Of a DNA stretch of 64,000 bases, positions 1-12,160 are shown piece by piece; the first letter of the stretch is position 1; each line of letters starts with the position of its first letter. The notes under the pieces are model-generated. The model made no database searches and had not been told where the DNA came from. It was given only the letters and a program-made list of their open reading frames with translations. The stretch is from assembly GCF_964204645.1 (NCBI RefSeq), contig NC_134028.1, forward strand, positions 16,791,263 to 16,855,262, written 5' to 3'. The stretch is from Tubulanus polymorphus. Its lineage: Eukaryota; Nemertea; Palaeonemertea; Tubulaniformes; Tubulanidae. A program made the position numbers and the translations under genes.

Positions 1-565
1 CGACATTAAGAGGCACCTAAAAAACCGGTTGTATAGCACTTGAGATTTTCGGTGTAGGGCACATCTCACATCGACTCGGCTCGCGGTCGGTGGTTTAATG
101 GGAACACATCTGGTTGTTACTAGTTTAACAGTTGACGAATTCAGAAAACTTTTTTCAAATGTCTTTGATAACTTTTTAAACAAAGTATTCTTCTTAGTTA
201 CATTTCGCTGATTCCATAGATATTTTTTCATGAAAATTGCTCCAGTTATAACGGATTTAAACATACATGTAAAATGATTATTTTCAAAATATTCAATTTT
301 CTCCGATTTTGAAGAAATTCTGACACAATATCATCTCCACTCGACACATGATTTTACTTCGGCGCCTTTGAAGGGAGTGTCACTTGTTGTTGAGTTCATA
401 TTTAGTCAAACAAGAAGATATGCCTGATTCCTTTTTAGAATTTAGATTTCGACGGATACCATCAAATTACTAGAAAGGGACAGCAGCTTTCGGTCATCCG
501 CAAAAAAATACCTAAAATGCTCTCCTAGGGTAATGGAAAAACATGTCACGAAACATACGTTTATC
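1..565. repeat. Direct duplicate of 3212-3770
   Basis: This stretch is nearly identical to 3212-3770 in the same orientation and stops matching just after the word GAAACATACG. A more diverged inverted copy lies near 50080-50600. It is a partial third copy of the 5.4 kb repeat of this window, cut by the window edge on its left. No gene is seen in it. Confidence 0.9.
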
Positions 566-1524
566 AATGACTGATAGTGAAAAAGCCATGTACGGATGAA
601 GCGATCACTAGCTACGACGATGCCAAATGTAGGAATTATATGTATATATATAGCTAGAATATAATTTTGTACAGCCCAACAGATTATTTGAACCTGTATT
701 TTTCAATTTTGTTGTACAGTGTATATTTTAATTTATTATGTACATACATGTACGTAGCTAATATTTCCCGACTGTAAATACCTTTAATAATAATTTTAAT
801 TGGTATGCCTAAAGTAAATACTACAATATGTATAAAGCATTTCAATAGATAATATATTTCTTTTATATTTCAATCTGTAATTATTTCAATCAACTTTTAT
901 TAATCATATGTAAATGTTTTGATAAATTATTAAATTCGTCAATATCATTTCCAATACGAGTTAAGATGTTTTCTGATTAAGTGACCGGCGGGGATTGTGA
1001 GCGGACTGGCTGGTGTCAAGACAAAGGATAACGAAAAAATCACGGGGTCGTCGTATACAGATTGAGCATGAATATTTAAACAAAAAACATCCATTTAAAA
1101 ATGTCTAAAATAGCTAAATGAAATTGACATTCGGGCCAGCGGTGCACTTAGATCACTAATAACACTAAAGTTAAATTGAATTGAATATATTTTGGCCTTT
1201 ACGGCTTCCCATAGTCACTCTCCTAGGAGCGCCACTGCATATGAACTTTGAACTAAAATGGTTGGCAGCCGCTCGAAATATACGCACATTTCGCGAAAAA
1301 ATAGGATATTTCTCAGGCCTACGGATGCGATAAGGTAAGTCTATAGCACCCTAAGAATGATAATAACACACTGATTATAAATCAGTTGCTCGATACTTAC
1401 CTCAAATGATCATTAAGTCGTAGATGAAGATTTAATCGTCTTTTACTAGGTGATTGTTAAGCGCCATCTAGTGGTCATTGGCAACCCCGAGAAAAATGGC
1501 GTTAGAGATAACGAAATTCTCTAT
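566..1524. other. No gene seen; one CTCF-like site
   Basis: AT-rich non-coding sequence with no open frame of note. At 1461-1477 the minus strand reads TGACCACTAGATGGCGC, a strong match to the CTCF binding consensus. Nothing else was recognised. Confidence 0.5.
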
Positions 1525-1980
1525 TCAAACTTCTCGAATATGAAAGCGATATACCGCGTTATGGTGTCAAACTAGAAAGGATTCGCCATTGAAAATTAAT
1601 AAATTGGCCATCACTGACCACCACTGACCAATTGAAACTTCTTGAAAGAACGATATACCGGTACCGCATTACATGTGAAACTAGAAAGGATTCGCCATTG
1701 AAAATTAATAAATTGACCATCACTGACCACCACTGACCAATTGAAACTTCTTGAAAGAACGATATACCGGTACCGCATTTGATGTGAAACTAGAAAGGAT
1801 TCGCCATTGAAAATTAATAAATTGACCATCACTGACCACCACTGACCAATTGAAACTTCTTGAAAGAACGATATACCGGTACCGCATTTGATGTGAAACT
1901 AGAAAGGATTCGCCGTTAAAATTCATAAATTGACCATCACTGACCACCACTGCCCAAGTGAAACTTCTCAAATATCGTGG
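1525..1980. repeat. Tandem array, unit about 109 bp
   Basis: About four head-to-tail units. The phrase GAAACTTCTTGAAAGAAC recurs at about 1634, 1743 and 1852, giving a 109-bp period. Each unit carries CACTGACCACCACTGACC near its end. The two short open frames here on the minus strand (1611-1832, 1720-1971) only read the repeat. The same array occurs inverted at 51385-51875, where it likewise ends the homology between the two large repeat copies. Confidence 0.9.
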
Positions 1981-4000
1981 TCGAATTCGAAAGTGCTTGT
2001 CGTCGTATTGCTATTTCTAGAAACCAGCAGAAAGTTTTGCTACTGTTTTTGAATGGCGTTGACATGATGGAAATTTATTACCCATAAATGGGTTACACAT
2101 CTGGATCACAGCACCTCACTTGCCACAGTGCGTTATTTTCACTGCATAGTAATGCTAATACATAAACTTTTTTACTACTTGACTCGAATCATCTGAACAG
2201 TACTGCGTTTGAAAACTCAACGAATAGAAGATGTTTGCGGGAAGCGCCTACAAATAAGTTATAATAAGATTAATTAATCGATGCATGAAAAACAATTAAA
2301 TCACAATTAAATCTTTCAACCAATCTGCGCGATACCAATTAATTAAATCATTAAACGCATTTGGGTTCCTAATATTTGAAATCATGTGATACAATAATTG
2401 TTCTTTAGACTTGGCCACTTTCATTTCAGAAAACCGCGTACTAGACCAGTGATCACCGAGGCATTAACCATTCCTTCAAGTTATGAAAATTCGATGGTAA
2501 CGCGGATTCTTCGCCTCTAAAAACTGTTTCGTTAATAGTTTTCTTTATATGAAAAGTGTTCATAGGAATTGAAATTTGGAGTGATATCAGTCACAGCTGT
2601 AACCCTTTTTCATTGTCAGTTCTTTTTTGGAATTCAAGTAGATTAGTGAAAATATCAATGATGAAGTTCACTTATTATATCAAGTACCGTTTTTACTGTC
2701 GCATGCGAGTCGAAACAAAAAGATCCATCCAACTATATATATCTTCGGGTATAAACTGTGATATCCTTCAGTATGTTATGAATATCTTTAAAAATTTGTG
2801 TTCTAGTATAATACCCGAAGGTTTAACTATCGGACACATAAAAGATTCGCCATAATCAAAGTTTTTAAGAAAATCTTTAAAAGAACGATTGGCGTCAAAC
2901 TAATCCATAATGGACTGTTGTGAATTTATTGAATAATCCACCTGAGAAATTTTAAGATTTCGAAGCGAAATTTATTCATCTAAATCAAAAATGCATGAAT
3001 AACTTGACGTTATTTGCGGGTCTCATGAAACACTTTCGTGCGCTCTTTTTAAATCTAAAATAGCATAAATACATGCGTATTTCGTTATAAACAAGGTTAG
3101 ATTCCAAACGCACATGAAATATGGAGCCTGTATCACACGATATACACATCTTGAATTTTCTCTAACTACGTAGGCCCTTTCCAAATGGGAATTGTTCAGT
3201 TTTTTAACGGCCGACATTAAGAGGCACCTAAAAAACCGGTTGTATAGCACTTGAGATTTTCGGTGTAGGGCACATCTCACATCGACTCGGCTCGCGGTCG
3301 GTGGTTTAATGGGAACACATCTGGTTGTTACTAGTTTAACAGTTGACGAATTCAGAAAACTTTTTTCAAATGTCTTTGATAACTTTTTAAACAAAGTATT
3401 CTTCTTAGTTACATTTCGCTGATTCCATAGATATTTTTTCATGAAAATTGCTCCAGTTATAACGGATTTAAACATACATGTAAAATGATTATTTTCAAAA
3501 TATTCAATTTTCTCCGATTTTGAAGAAATTCTGACACAATATCATCTCCACTCGACACATGATTTTACTTCGGCGCCTTTGAAGGGAGTGTCACTTGTTG
3601 TTGAGTTCATATTTAGTCAAACAAGAAGATATGCCTGATTCCTTTTTAGAATTTAGATTTCGACGGATACCATCAAATTACTAGAAAGGGACAGCAGCTT
3701 TCGGTCATCCGCAAAAAATACCTAAAATGCTCTCCTAGGGTTATGGAAAAACATGTCACGAAACATACGGAAAATCCTTTGTTTGGTAGACTGAAATCGT
3801 TGAACTCTTAAATAGCAACATTCAGAGAAACAAAAACATAAGAATATATTCTCGCCCACCCTTTAAAAAAACAACGTGATTTCAATTGAAGATGACACGT
3901 AGCCTCATATCAAATGATATGAACGCAACAGAGCCTATTCATTCTCTTTACGAGGATGGGTCTCCACATTCATAGGAGACGATACGAGATTCGTGGGTAC

Positions 4001-4121
4001 TGTAGTATCCTGCCAAGATAACGACCGATTAAAATGACAAGAAATAACGATTCGGCTTAATTGAACTCCATGCTTTATTCGTCAACTTCCGGTCGTACTA
4101 ATTACCACAACATACACTACA
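4001..4121 (-). repeat. 3' LTR of the Gypsy element
   Basis: It is 121 bp with TG...CA ends in the inverted form TGTAGT/ACTACA. Its first 18 bp on the coding strand recur at 7411-7428 as the only remnant of the 5' LTR. The sequence just inside it, 4122-4132, is a polypurine tract on the minus strand, as expected next to a 3' LTR. Confidence 0.85.
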
Positions 4122-4337
4122 TCCCTCCTCATCTTAGACAAATGAATGTACATAAACAACATAATAAATCCAACAAGAAATACAAATATTTTCCTATCTT
4201 AATCTAAATCAAAATTCAAACCAGAAATAATTCAAATAAACTTTCTGTTTAAAATTACAAACTACAGCTCACTATACATACGTAAGCCAGTAATATAATA
4301 CAAGCAATACAGTATTAATCCAAACAAGTTATACCTT

Positions 4338-4647
4338 TTAAGTATTATAATCTGTTAAGTATTGGGGAGGCTTGCTAACCCTGATACTTCTGCGCAAATT
4401 AGGTTCTACTAACTTGTCCGGACAATGACTGATAGGATCTTCTACACTTGGATTTACATACTGCTGATTTGCAGACCGTTCTTCATAATCTGTGCTAGAC
4501 ACGGGTTGTTCTGAAACAGACTTATCCAAACTAACACCAGAACTGCCGTCTCTGTCTGTATTTCCAAGACTATCTGAAGTGTCAGTATCATAATTGTACC
4601 GTTTTACAAATGAACTGTTTCTGTTATACTGTACACCCTCAGGTGAC
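4338..4647 (-). pseudogene. Gypsy pol: C-terminal tail, frame-shifted
   Basis: The tail of the integrase polyprotein follows the frameshift near 4650. The open part 4338-4529 ends in a basic RRSIRVSKPP run shortly before the stop, a common feature of the C-terminus in this group. The remaining bases up to 4647 continue in this frame without a start codon. It has no separate function. Confidence 0.75.
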
Positions 4648-5733
4648 TCAATAGTTAGTTACCTGACTACCAGTCTTCCCTACAACTTTATAAGGAATAT
4701 TTTCAAATCTGGTAGACAACTTATTTGACGGATTCTGTTTCAGCAACACAGTGTCTCCACACTCAATATTCGATTTACAAGCATTTCGTTTCATATCTGT
4801 ATACTCTTTCCCTTTTGATTTAAAATAACTATCTCTATCACGAACACTGTAATCTACAATGACCTGATCTGTACTTAAATTAGGTACTAGAATTTTAGTA
4901 CGAATTTCCCTGTTAAACAATAATTTAGACGGACTCTGTCCGGTTACACAGTGAGGTGTAGAACGATAAGCTAAAAGAAATTTCTGTAATTCTTTCCGCC
5001 AATCTTTCTTTTCCACCTGAGCGATTTTCATAGCTTTTAACAACGATCTATTCTGTCTCTCTATTTCGCCATTGGCTTGTGGCCACAGAGGTGTAGTTCC
5101 TTTTCTCACAATATTAATACATTCTAAATAATTATTAAACTCTTGTGATATGAATTGTGGCCCGTTATCGGCTTTAATAGATTCAGGCAACCCATGTACC
5201 GAAAATACTCTGTCTAATCGCTCACAAATTTTATCTGATTTCGTAGAATACATAATTTCGACTTCTAACCATCTACTGTAATAATCTACAATACAAAGAA
5301 GGTTTTCACCAGTAGGCATAGGACCTAATAAATCAATTGCTACACTTATCCATGGAGCAGTAGGAAACTCTGTTGATTCAACAGGTTCCACAGAAGACAA
5401 GTTGCCTGTTAACTGACAGCCATGACAGCAATTGCAACGCTTCTCTACAGCCTGATCAATATTCGGCCACCATACCTTACTACGAATTCTCGCTTTACAT
5501 TTTACCACACCTTGGTGACCTTCATGTGCTAAATCTACAACTCTTTTTCTTAAAGTTTTCGGAATCACTAATCGTGTTCCACGTAACAAAACGTTACCTA
5601 CAACACATAGTTCCTGACGTACGTGCCGATATGCCGGAGGACTACCTTCCCAATTATTCCTAGTAACCCGTTTACAAATATCTACAATTTCAGGGTCTAA
5701 ACGGGATTCTGATTCTATTTCTTCTAAACTCAC
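4648..5733 (-). pseudogene. Gypsy pol: integrase
   Basis: This is the integrase part of the polyprotein, in the same frame as the upstream segment and separated from it only by the TGA at 5743. It has an HHCC zinc-binding head (HEGH, later CNCCHGC, roughly residues 70-107) and a DDE core with Asp in AIDLLGPMP, Asp in IKADNGPQF and Glu in NGEIERQNRSL. Integrase would join the DNA copy to the host chromosome. A 4-bp duplication of AACT near 4650 shifts the frame, so the tail of the protein lies in another frame at 4338-4529. Confidence 0.9.
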
Positions 5734-5742
5734 AGCATATGG

Positions 5743-7410
5743 TCACGAATTCTGAACCACAAAATTAACATATTCCTCAGCACAATTTTCAAAAACATCA
5801 CTTTTAATACAAGTCTTAGAATCAAAACAAGATAATCGAGATAAAACATCAGCTATGTTTTTAATACCCGGAATGTGTTTAACAACATATCTATATGGTT
5901 GCAGGCGTAGAACCCATCGTTCAATACGCGCACATGGTTTCGACCTAGATGAGTATATAAACTCTAATGGCTTATGATCCGTCAAAATTTCAAATTGAAC
6001 ACCATATAAATACATATAAAAATGTTCGCATCCCCAAACTATACCTAATGCCTCCTTTTCTGTTTGAGAGTACCTCTTCTCAACCTCTGACAAGCTTCTG
6101 CTACCACAGGATATCAGTCTCAACCCATCGGCTTGCTCCTGAGTTAAAACCGCCCCTAAACCAACTGGACTTGCATCCACTACTAACTGAGTCTTGGCAC
6201 AGGGGTCAAAATATCCCAGAATACATTTGTCAGACAAAGCCGATTTAAGATTTTGAAAAGATCTATCTTGATCTTTACCCCAACAAAATGGGACCTCTTT
6301 TCGAATTAACCTTCTATGAGGTTCTGATAATGTGGCGACATTAGGTATAAATTTGCTTACGAAATTTACCAAGCCAAGAAAACTCCTGACTTCGCTTACA
6401 CATGTTGGTCTTCGAAAATTAGACAACGCTTTAATTTTGTCCGCCGCTGGACTCATTCCCTTGTCTGAGAGTACATGACCAAAAAATTCGAGTTTTGGCA
6501 ATCTAAACAAACACTTTGGCATGTTTATCGTTAAACCATGCTCTTCGAGTCTTTTCAAGACCATCTCTAACGCTTTGTCGTGTTCTTCGTCGTTAACACC
6601 GTGAATAATTAAATCGTCCGCTATATTTCGAGCACCTTTAACGCCTGAAATGACTTGCGCAATTATACGCTGGTATAATTCTGGTGCGGAGCTTACCCCG
6701 AAGAGTAAACGTTTATATCGATATGTGCCGCAATGTGTCACAAATGTCGTAATGTCTCGCGATTTCTGATGCAACTCGATCTGATGAAATCCCCACTTTA
6801 AGTCAAGTTTTGAGAACACAGTACTTCCATTCAGTTCTTGAATAATTTCGTCGACGGTCGGAATTTGAACCTGTTCTCGTATGACAGCTTTATTAGCCTC
6901 GCGCATATCGATGCATAGACGAATGTCATCTTGTTTCGGTTTCGGGACCACAACCACTGGACTGGACCATGTAGTTGGCCCTTCCACTTTTTCGATGATA
7001 TCCAACGATTCTAACTGATTTAACTTATCTTCTACTTTTTTTCGCAACGCGAACGGAATACGCCTCGATTTCTGCTGAATCGGGGTTAAAGATTCATCAA
7101 TATGAATTTTCGCCTGATAACCCTTTAATTTTCCGACACCTTCGAATAGGTGTTTATATTTTGATTCGATTTTTCGGTCATCTGCGGTGGAGTCCTGAAC
7201 TGAGTTTAGCGAACCGACCCCTACCTTCAGTACACCAAGCTTTTCAGCTGTACTTTTACCGATAAGCGAACGTCCCTTACCGCGAATCACCATAAACTCG
7301 TCCTCGATGCAGCGATCACCAACTGAAATTTCCGAACGAAATTTTCCGATGGTTGTCAGTGGTTGACGAGTCCCATATGGATACAGCTTCTTTGATGTAC
7401 GTTCCGCTTT
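5743..7410 (-). pseudogene. Gypsy pol: end of protease, reverse transcriptase, RNase H
   Basis: The longest uninterrupted part is 5743-7293 (516 codons), but the frame stays open upstream to about 7410, where it meets the LTR remnant. Visible parts in order are a protease tail without its catalytic Asp; reverse transcriptase with the FSKLDLKWGFHQIEL block, the LLFGVSSAPE block and the catalytic pair in NIADDLIIHG; and RNase H starting at VVDASPVGLGAVL. It would copy the element RNA into DNA in a cytoplasmic particle. A TGA at 5743-5745 interrupts the frame, and integrase resumes in the same frame ten bases later. In intact relatives pol is one polyprotein, so the TGA is probably a recent disabling change. 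The family resembles the K02A2.6-like or Mag group; the subgroup is uncertain. Confidence 0.9.
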
Positions 7411-7433
7411 ACCACAACATACACTACAGGTAC

Positions 7434-9790
7434 GAATGATGAATACAACTGATTAAGCGCCAATTTCACTGATTCTTGCACATTAAAGGTGTTTTAGAGT
7501 AATCTAGTTAACAGGTGTGTTTTAGGAGTATTTTGAATTTAAATTCAAATCGGGGTTCATGACGAACATTGATCATTCTAGGGCTGGAGCAAGAAACGTG
7601 TGGAATCGTCCGCCAATGGTATCGCCAAAGAAATAATAAGGAGCCAGTCCGTGGTGGCTATTGAAAGCGACGACCGCATACGAATGCATTGATTGAATGA
7701 CATCTCAAAAGTCAGATTATATAAAATTGAACATGGATAGGTTATTCCATATATACTGGTAAAAATGATGCCCAATATGTGATATAAATGTTCAATTAAA
7801 AAGTAGAAACCGAATCCATACTTTAGTCTGGTATTGTTATAACATCAAACACTCAAATTTAATCCTTTGTTAGATTGGTAGCCAGTGTAGATGAGCAAGA
7901 ATAGTGGTCCCTAATTTTAATGTGGACTGTTCAACAAGTTGGAGTTTGTGTAGAGATGAATGAGTTTAAAATGGAGTGGAATTTAATACTCTTTGAATGT
8001 CTATTACTCAATCTTTTTATTGATCATAAAAAATTGTGGTAAAATATTTGACTCTAGGGTTGGTTTTAGATTGTATCTCTCCACGCCGGAGGTAATCACG
8101 GATATTGGGCTACACAAAATTCCTTGTGTACAGCTCAGCTTTTTAAATCCCTGGAAAAGCTCGCCACGGATATATCTCAGTAATGATTAATTTTCCCAAA
8201 AAGTCCCCCCTTCGAAAAACCTAAACAACCAATGTACGCTTGCTCTAAGTTTGCCAATGCACTATTGTTACCTTTTCTAGCTATTTGTACTAGCTGTTTG
8301 TAGCAAATAGATTGCATCCTCTATTACAGGAGTAAAGGATACAGCTCTGGGACCCGTTTCTCAAAAGATAGTTTAAATTAACCATCATCCAATATGATAC
8401 ATGACTAAATACACTGAAAAAGATCAACTATGTACACATTTCAAATTTCAAACCAAGTCTTATCATTAGAAAATTACGACACAACGTTCGATCTCCCACT
8501 AGAGATAATCTTTTTGAATTTGTACACTGAGTTTTCGTATCGTATTATCGTATTTTCAATTCTCTGCTTTTGAGTCAACAAGTACAAAGTTATTTTAGCA
8601 ATGAAAATTTAATTGTCATTATAAATGTTAACTATCCACTGGTAAACTTACTAACTTTTGGCAACTGACCTTAGATCGTGAAATGGTCTCAGGTGGCCTG
8701 CTGATCCACTCTTTATTTATACTACTAAAGAAATATACAGTATAAGACGTAAAAAGTATATGAACATATAATTTATCTTTATATCGCGATAATTCGTGTA
8801 CGTATGATTGAAAAACGATATTCTATCGAATCTCATGGTACTTATGATTATTGTGTATAGAATCAATAATTAGCAACCCTCCACTGATACGAAGGAAGTT
8901 TACATCCTACCAAAATTTCCCTCGAAACTCTCAGCATTATTTCAAGGGTCCGTCTTAGAAAATATATGAAGGACGTGTTCACAGGTTAACGAGGCCAAAA
9001 ATCTTCCCCAAAATTTCAAATATTTACAAAGATAATATTCTTCATGCTTTTGGTGCAAAAAAAAATACATGTCCACAAAATGCAAATTGTGTTTTCAAAG
9101 TAAACAATTGAGTGTGGAATTGTTTCGAATTCAAGGTTTTCCCATTAACACTCCGGTATTTTTCAATAAAATAAGTCTATTTTTCAATAAGATAAGTCAA
9201 ACTATTGTTGTGATGGCCAGTTGAATACTTCATCATTATATTGAAAGATATGTTATACTTAATGCATCTTTTCTTAGGCCTTACAGCTTTCTCTATTGGT
9301 TAGCGTTGTGATCACTCAAAATTAACCATAAGTTTGAATTCTCACTGATCTACTACATCTCTATAACAAAAATATATTTCATATCAGGCAATTAGCTTTG
9401 ATCCGTGGTCAGTGGACAGCAGCTACGAAACATTTCAAACTACTACATTACCATTCCATCTATTCATGTATATATAATATGATATGATATCTTCTTTGTT
9501 CAGTTTAAAAGTCTTGATCGTCCAAGTTTGACAAGTCTCGCACGTTCGTACCGATACGCACGTTCACGCGAGTGAAATGTGCACGTTACAGGCTCAAATG
9601 CGCACGTTACAATTACAAATGGAAACGTTGTTCGTTCAAAACCCTACGTAAAAATTTTATGCATTTTAGCGGAATTTCAAAGTTAGCTCGCTATCTACAA
9701 CAAAAATCGGACAAGACTTTTTCAAGCGACAAATTTAAATGTAAGAGCTAGTAGTACTAACGAAGGATTCACTAAACATATAAATTACTT
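7434..9790. other. No gene seen; part of the 5.4 kb repeat
   Basis: This stretch is the continuation of the left repeat copy and matches 46900-49800 in inverted orientation. Short open frames here (7578-7775 minus, 7993-8190 plus) are not kept open in the other copy. Nothing coding is supported. Confidence 0.7.
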
Positions 9791-9970
9791 ATGGGGGTTC
9801 TGGTTAGCACTGTCAACTGGTCTGTACTGGTCAAGCATTGGTCAGTTAAACAATTTTTAGATTAATGCCCACATCATATCTAGTTATTTGACACCAAACA
9901 ACTTAATTGTTTGCAAACAAATAATTTACTATATGGTCAGTACTGGTCATGCATTGGTCAGTTAAAAGAC
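9790..9970. repeat. Cluster of TGGTCAGTACTGGTCA motifs
   Basis: The words CTGGTCAGTACTGGTCA, GCATTGGTCAG and close variants recur at about 9815-9845 and 9940-9962. Inverted counterparts stand at 46440-46470, 46865-47030 and 47150-47290. A related TGGTCAGTGGTGGTCAGTG word fills the 109-bp arrays at the other end of the repeat. Confidence 0.7.
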
Positions 9971-10799
9971 CATGGTCCACGCCACATGATACCAAACATG
10001 ATTGGATTGTGTCGTTTCGAAAATTTATCTGTTGGGCAATTTGTGGCTAGCCCTGGTTCGTTAGGTTCTTATTTTGCGGGCATTTTATCTCGAACCACCG
10101 AAAGACCGAATCACTTATTAATTCACCAGATCGTTAATTGCTGAAAATGAAGATTAGTGTTTAACTAATAGTCCTTGTCTGAACAAAATGTCTCTGGTAT
10201 GGGTCCTATGGAATCATGTCCTTAACTGTACACCGTACTGTATCTTTGTACTGTATCTTTTTATGTTCACTACTACCGTAATTGACTATGATGTTTTCAA
10301 GTGGTCTTAAGTACCGCTAATAGCCGAAAGTCGTTGATTTATGTGAAGTTTACATACAGCGCCACCCGTTGATAGTAAAACTAACCCGAGCAATACGGGT
10401 GTTAAATAGATACGCTAGCAAACCGGCATTCTCATAATGTTTACCGTTGTAAAGTTGGAGAGACTGTTTCTGCTAAATTTGAATAAATCACATATATTGT
10501 GATTTTTTTGTATATGCATTCAGCATACTACATCTACATAGTAACGAATTTCTTTATGCCCTCGGCATAACTGCCAGCATTAAACGTACTGACATTTACT
10601 CTTATAAAATCGGAGAGGCTGTTGCTGCTAAATTGTCAGCCGGTAACTATATCAAAATAAAGGGACACAACGCAAAGGAAGAAGACGACATCTTCAATAT
10701 CACTGTGGGAACTTTTGCTAAGGTTTGTTTTCATGCTTTATAACGCAGTCTGAGTGTTGATTTCCACTATTTTACTCTAGATCATTACTGCTTGGCTGA

Positions 10800-11324
10800 A
10801 TTACACTGCACATGCGCACAGAGGTGTGCGAACTTAGAAAATTCAAGGAGAGTGTCAAGAATAGGGTTAGAAAAAAATAGAGCAGATCGAGCGAGACTCG
10901 AACCCGGACCAGTGAATTTACCAAAATGAACCGAGATGAAATATAGCATAATTGTTTATTCCTTATCAATTTTAACACTTGATATCATGTTATATCAGTA
11001 ATAAATACCTTTCTAGAGTCATATTTTTCCAGACATTTGGTTTCAAAAATGTGGACTTCGAATACGTAATCTCGGTTAGCAATAAAATTTCATTAAATTT
11101 GATTGATCAATGATCTCATCTCGGTAAAGTTAAGTTATTTTTCAACAAAAATATCCAACAAAATATGACTCCAGCAGGCATTTCTTACTGATATAATAAC
11201 ATTTCAAGTGTTAAACCGATAAGGAATAAATAAATATGTTATATTTCATGTCATCTCGGTAAAATACGTCATCTCAGTAATAAGGATGACCGTCATAGCA
11301 CTAGACCACCGAGCTCATTAAATT
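10800..11324 (-). mobile_element. Possible tRNA-derived SINE split by a MITE
   Basis: On the minus strand GTGGTCTAGTGCTATGACGG (about 11290-11310) resembles a tRNA A box, and GGTCCGGGTTCGAGTCTCGC (about 10890-10910) resembles a B box with its GGTTCGA core. They are about 400 bp apart instead of the usual 30-40, and a foldback element of 331 bp lies between them. No folded tRNA is claimed. Confidence 0.35.
10930..11260. mobile_element. Foldback MITE
   Basis: The left end ACCGAGATGAAATATAGCAT is matched in reverse by the right end, which closes with TTTCATGTCATCTCGGT. The match runs for well over 100 bp into the middle, with some mismatches. There is no coding capacity. The target duplication is not clear. 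Confidence 0.7.
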
Positions 11325-11335
11325 CCACCCGAATG

Positions 11336-12160
11336 AGGAGAGAATCCCACAATGATAATAAAAAATCCGAAAAAGAAACTTCGAGATAGTCGTTTATTTC
11401 AACGTTTCGACTATATCCTAATAGTCATCTTCAGGAATAATGAGATACTACAGAAATTATGAGATATATATACAATCCAGAGACAAAGAGACTAATTCAA
11501 GTAATCAGAGATGATACAAACTAAAGGAAAATTAACGTAGAAACAGTTACAAGCTAAAATAGATTAAAGGGAAGCAAACTAAGGGGTGATTATAAACAAC
11601 AATAGTGAGTATAAATATAAATGAAACTTAAAGTCAGTAGTAAAAAGAAAGACAAACTAGGGGGCACTTAAATTAAAACAAAGGTGAATACAAGTTAAGT
11701 CAGAGACGAAATTGATGAGAGAACAAATAACAAATAATCAAAGGGGAAATCAAGTGTTGAGTTAAACCAGTTTACAGAGGAATTTTGATATAAGTTTATT
11801 ATGGGGTGAAAAACCATTGTTAAGGTTTACAACGTTGTTCGAATTTTCAATAATTAATGCAGATTCCAAAATATGTCTTCTAGTTTTATCGCTGCAAGGG
11901 TAAATTAATTCAGCATTAGCAAAATCAAAATTGTGTGAAGTCTGAAAAACATGACTAGCAACTCCGCTTTCACGTTTAAAGTTTTTTACATCTAATTTAT
12001 GCTCTTTTATGCGTTGATTAAGATTCCGACCTGTTTCTCCTATATATACTTTGTCGCAAACTTTACAAGGTATTTTATAAATTCCACAGTTTAGGGATTC
12101 GGTTTTCGGTTTGTTATTAATCAATATGTTACTAAGTTTATTATTGTATTTAAAGATAAG
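11336..12160 (-). repeat. Inverted arm of the Penelope-like element
   Basis: This arm is the reverse complement of 12716-13548. It carries on the minus strand the complete GIY-YIG end of the protein (open frame 11762-12184) with the same residues as the sense copy, showing that the two arms are young. It has no reverse transcriptase. Confidence 0.92.

Larger units (their letters stand above)
4001..7428 (-). mobile_element. Deleted Ty3/Gypsy LTR retrotransposon with GGTAC target duplication
   Basis: The element lies on the minus strand and is flanked by GGTAC at 3996-4000 and 7429-7433. The related empty site in the inverted copy near 49800 has no insertion there. The 3' LTR is 4001-4121 (121 bp, TGTAGT...ACTACA on the coding strand), preceded by a purine tract at 4122-4132. 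At the 5' side only 18 bp of the LTR remain (7411-7428), joined directly to coding sequence for the end of the protease. The rest of the 5' LTR, the primer site, gag and most of the protease have been lost. The order kept is protease end, reverse transcriptase, RNase H, integrase. With that deletion plus a stop and a frameshift it cannot move by itself. Confidence 0.93.
1525..10440 (+). repeat. Left copy of a 5.4 kb non-coding repeat, inverted relative to 46308-52590
   Basis: After removing the Gypsy insertion at 4001-7428, this region matches the reverse complement of 46308-51875 through most of its length. Examples are 2101-2130 with 51231-51260, 3890-3995 with 49800-49930, and 7434-9900 with 46900-49800. 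The left copy also has about 480 bp near 2500-2990 that the right copy lacks. No open frame is shared by both copies, so it appears non-coding. One end is the 109-bp array. The other ends in GCAAACCGGCATTCTCAT, which recurs at 52555-52572 in direct orientation. What mobilised it is unknown. Confidence 0.8.

Noticed and set aside
2556-2855. 99-codon open frame on the plus strand
   Set aside because: It falls in the 480 bp found only in the left repeat copy, with no recognisable motif and no support from a second copy.
3023-3475. 150-codon open frame on the minus strand
   Set aside because: It lies in the 5.4 kb repeat; the inverted copy near 50400-50800 is broken by stops and indels, and no protein motif is visible.
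9911-10144. 77-codon open frame with a counterpart at 46704-46886
   Set aside because: The two translations align only in parts and in different lengths; the match is that of the non-coding repeat.
10772-10978. tRNA gene suspected from a B box
   Set aside because: A and B boxes are about 400 bp apart and no cloverleaf can be drawn; reported only as a possible SINE.
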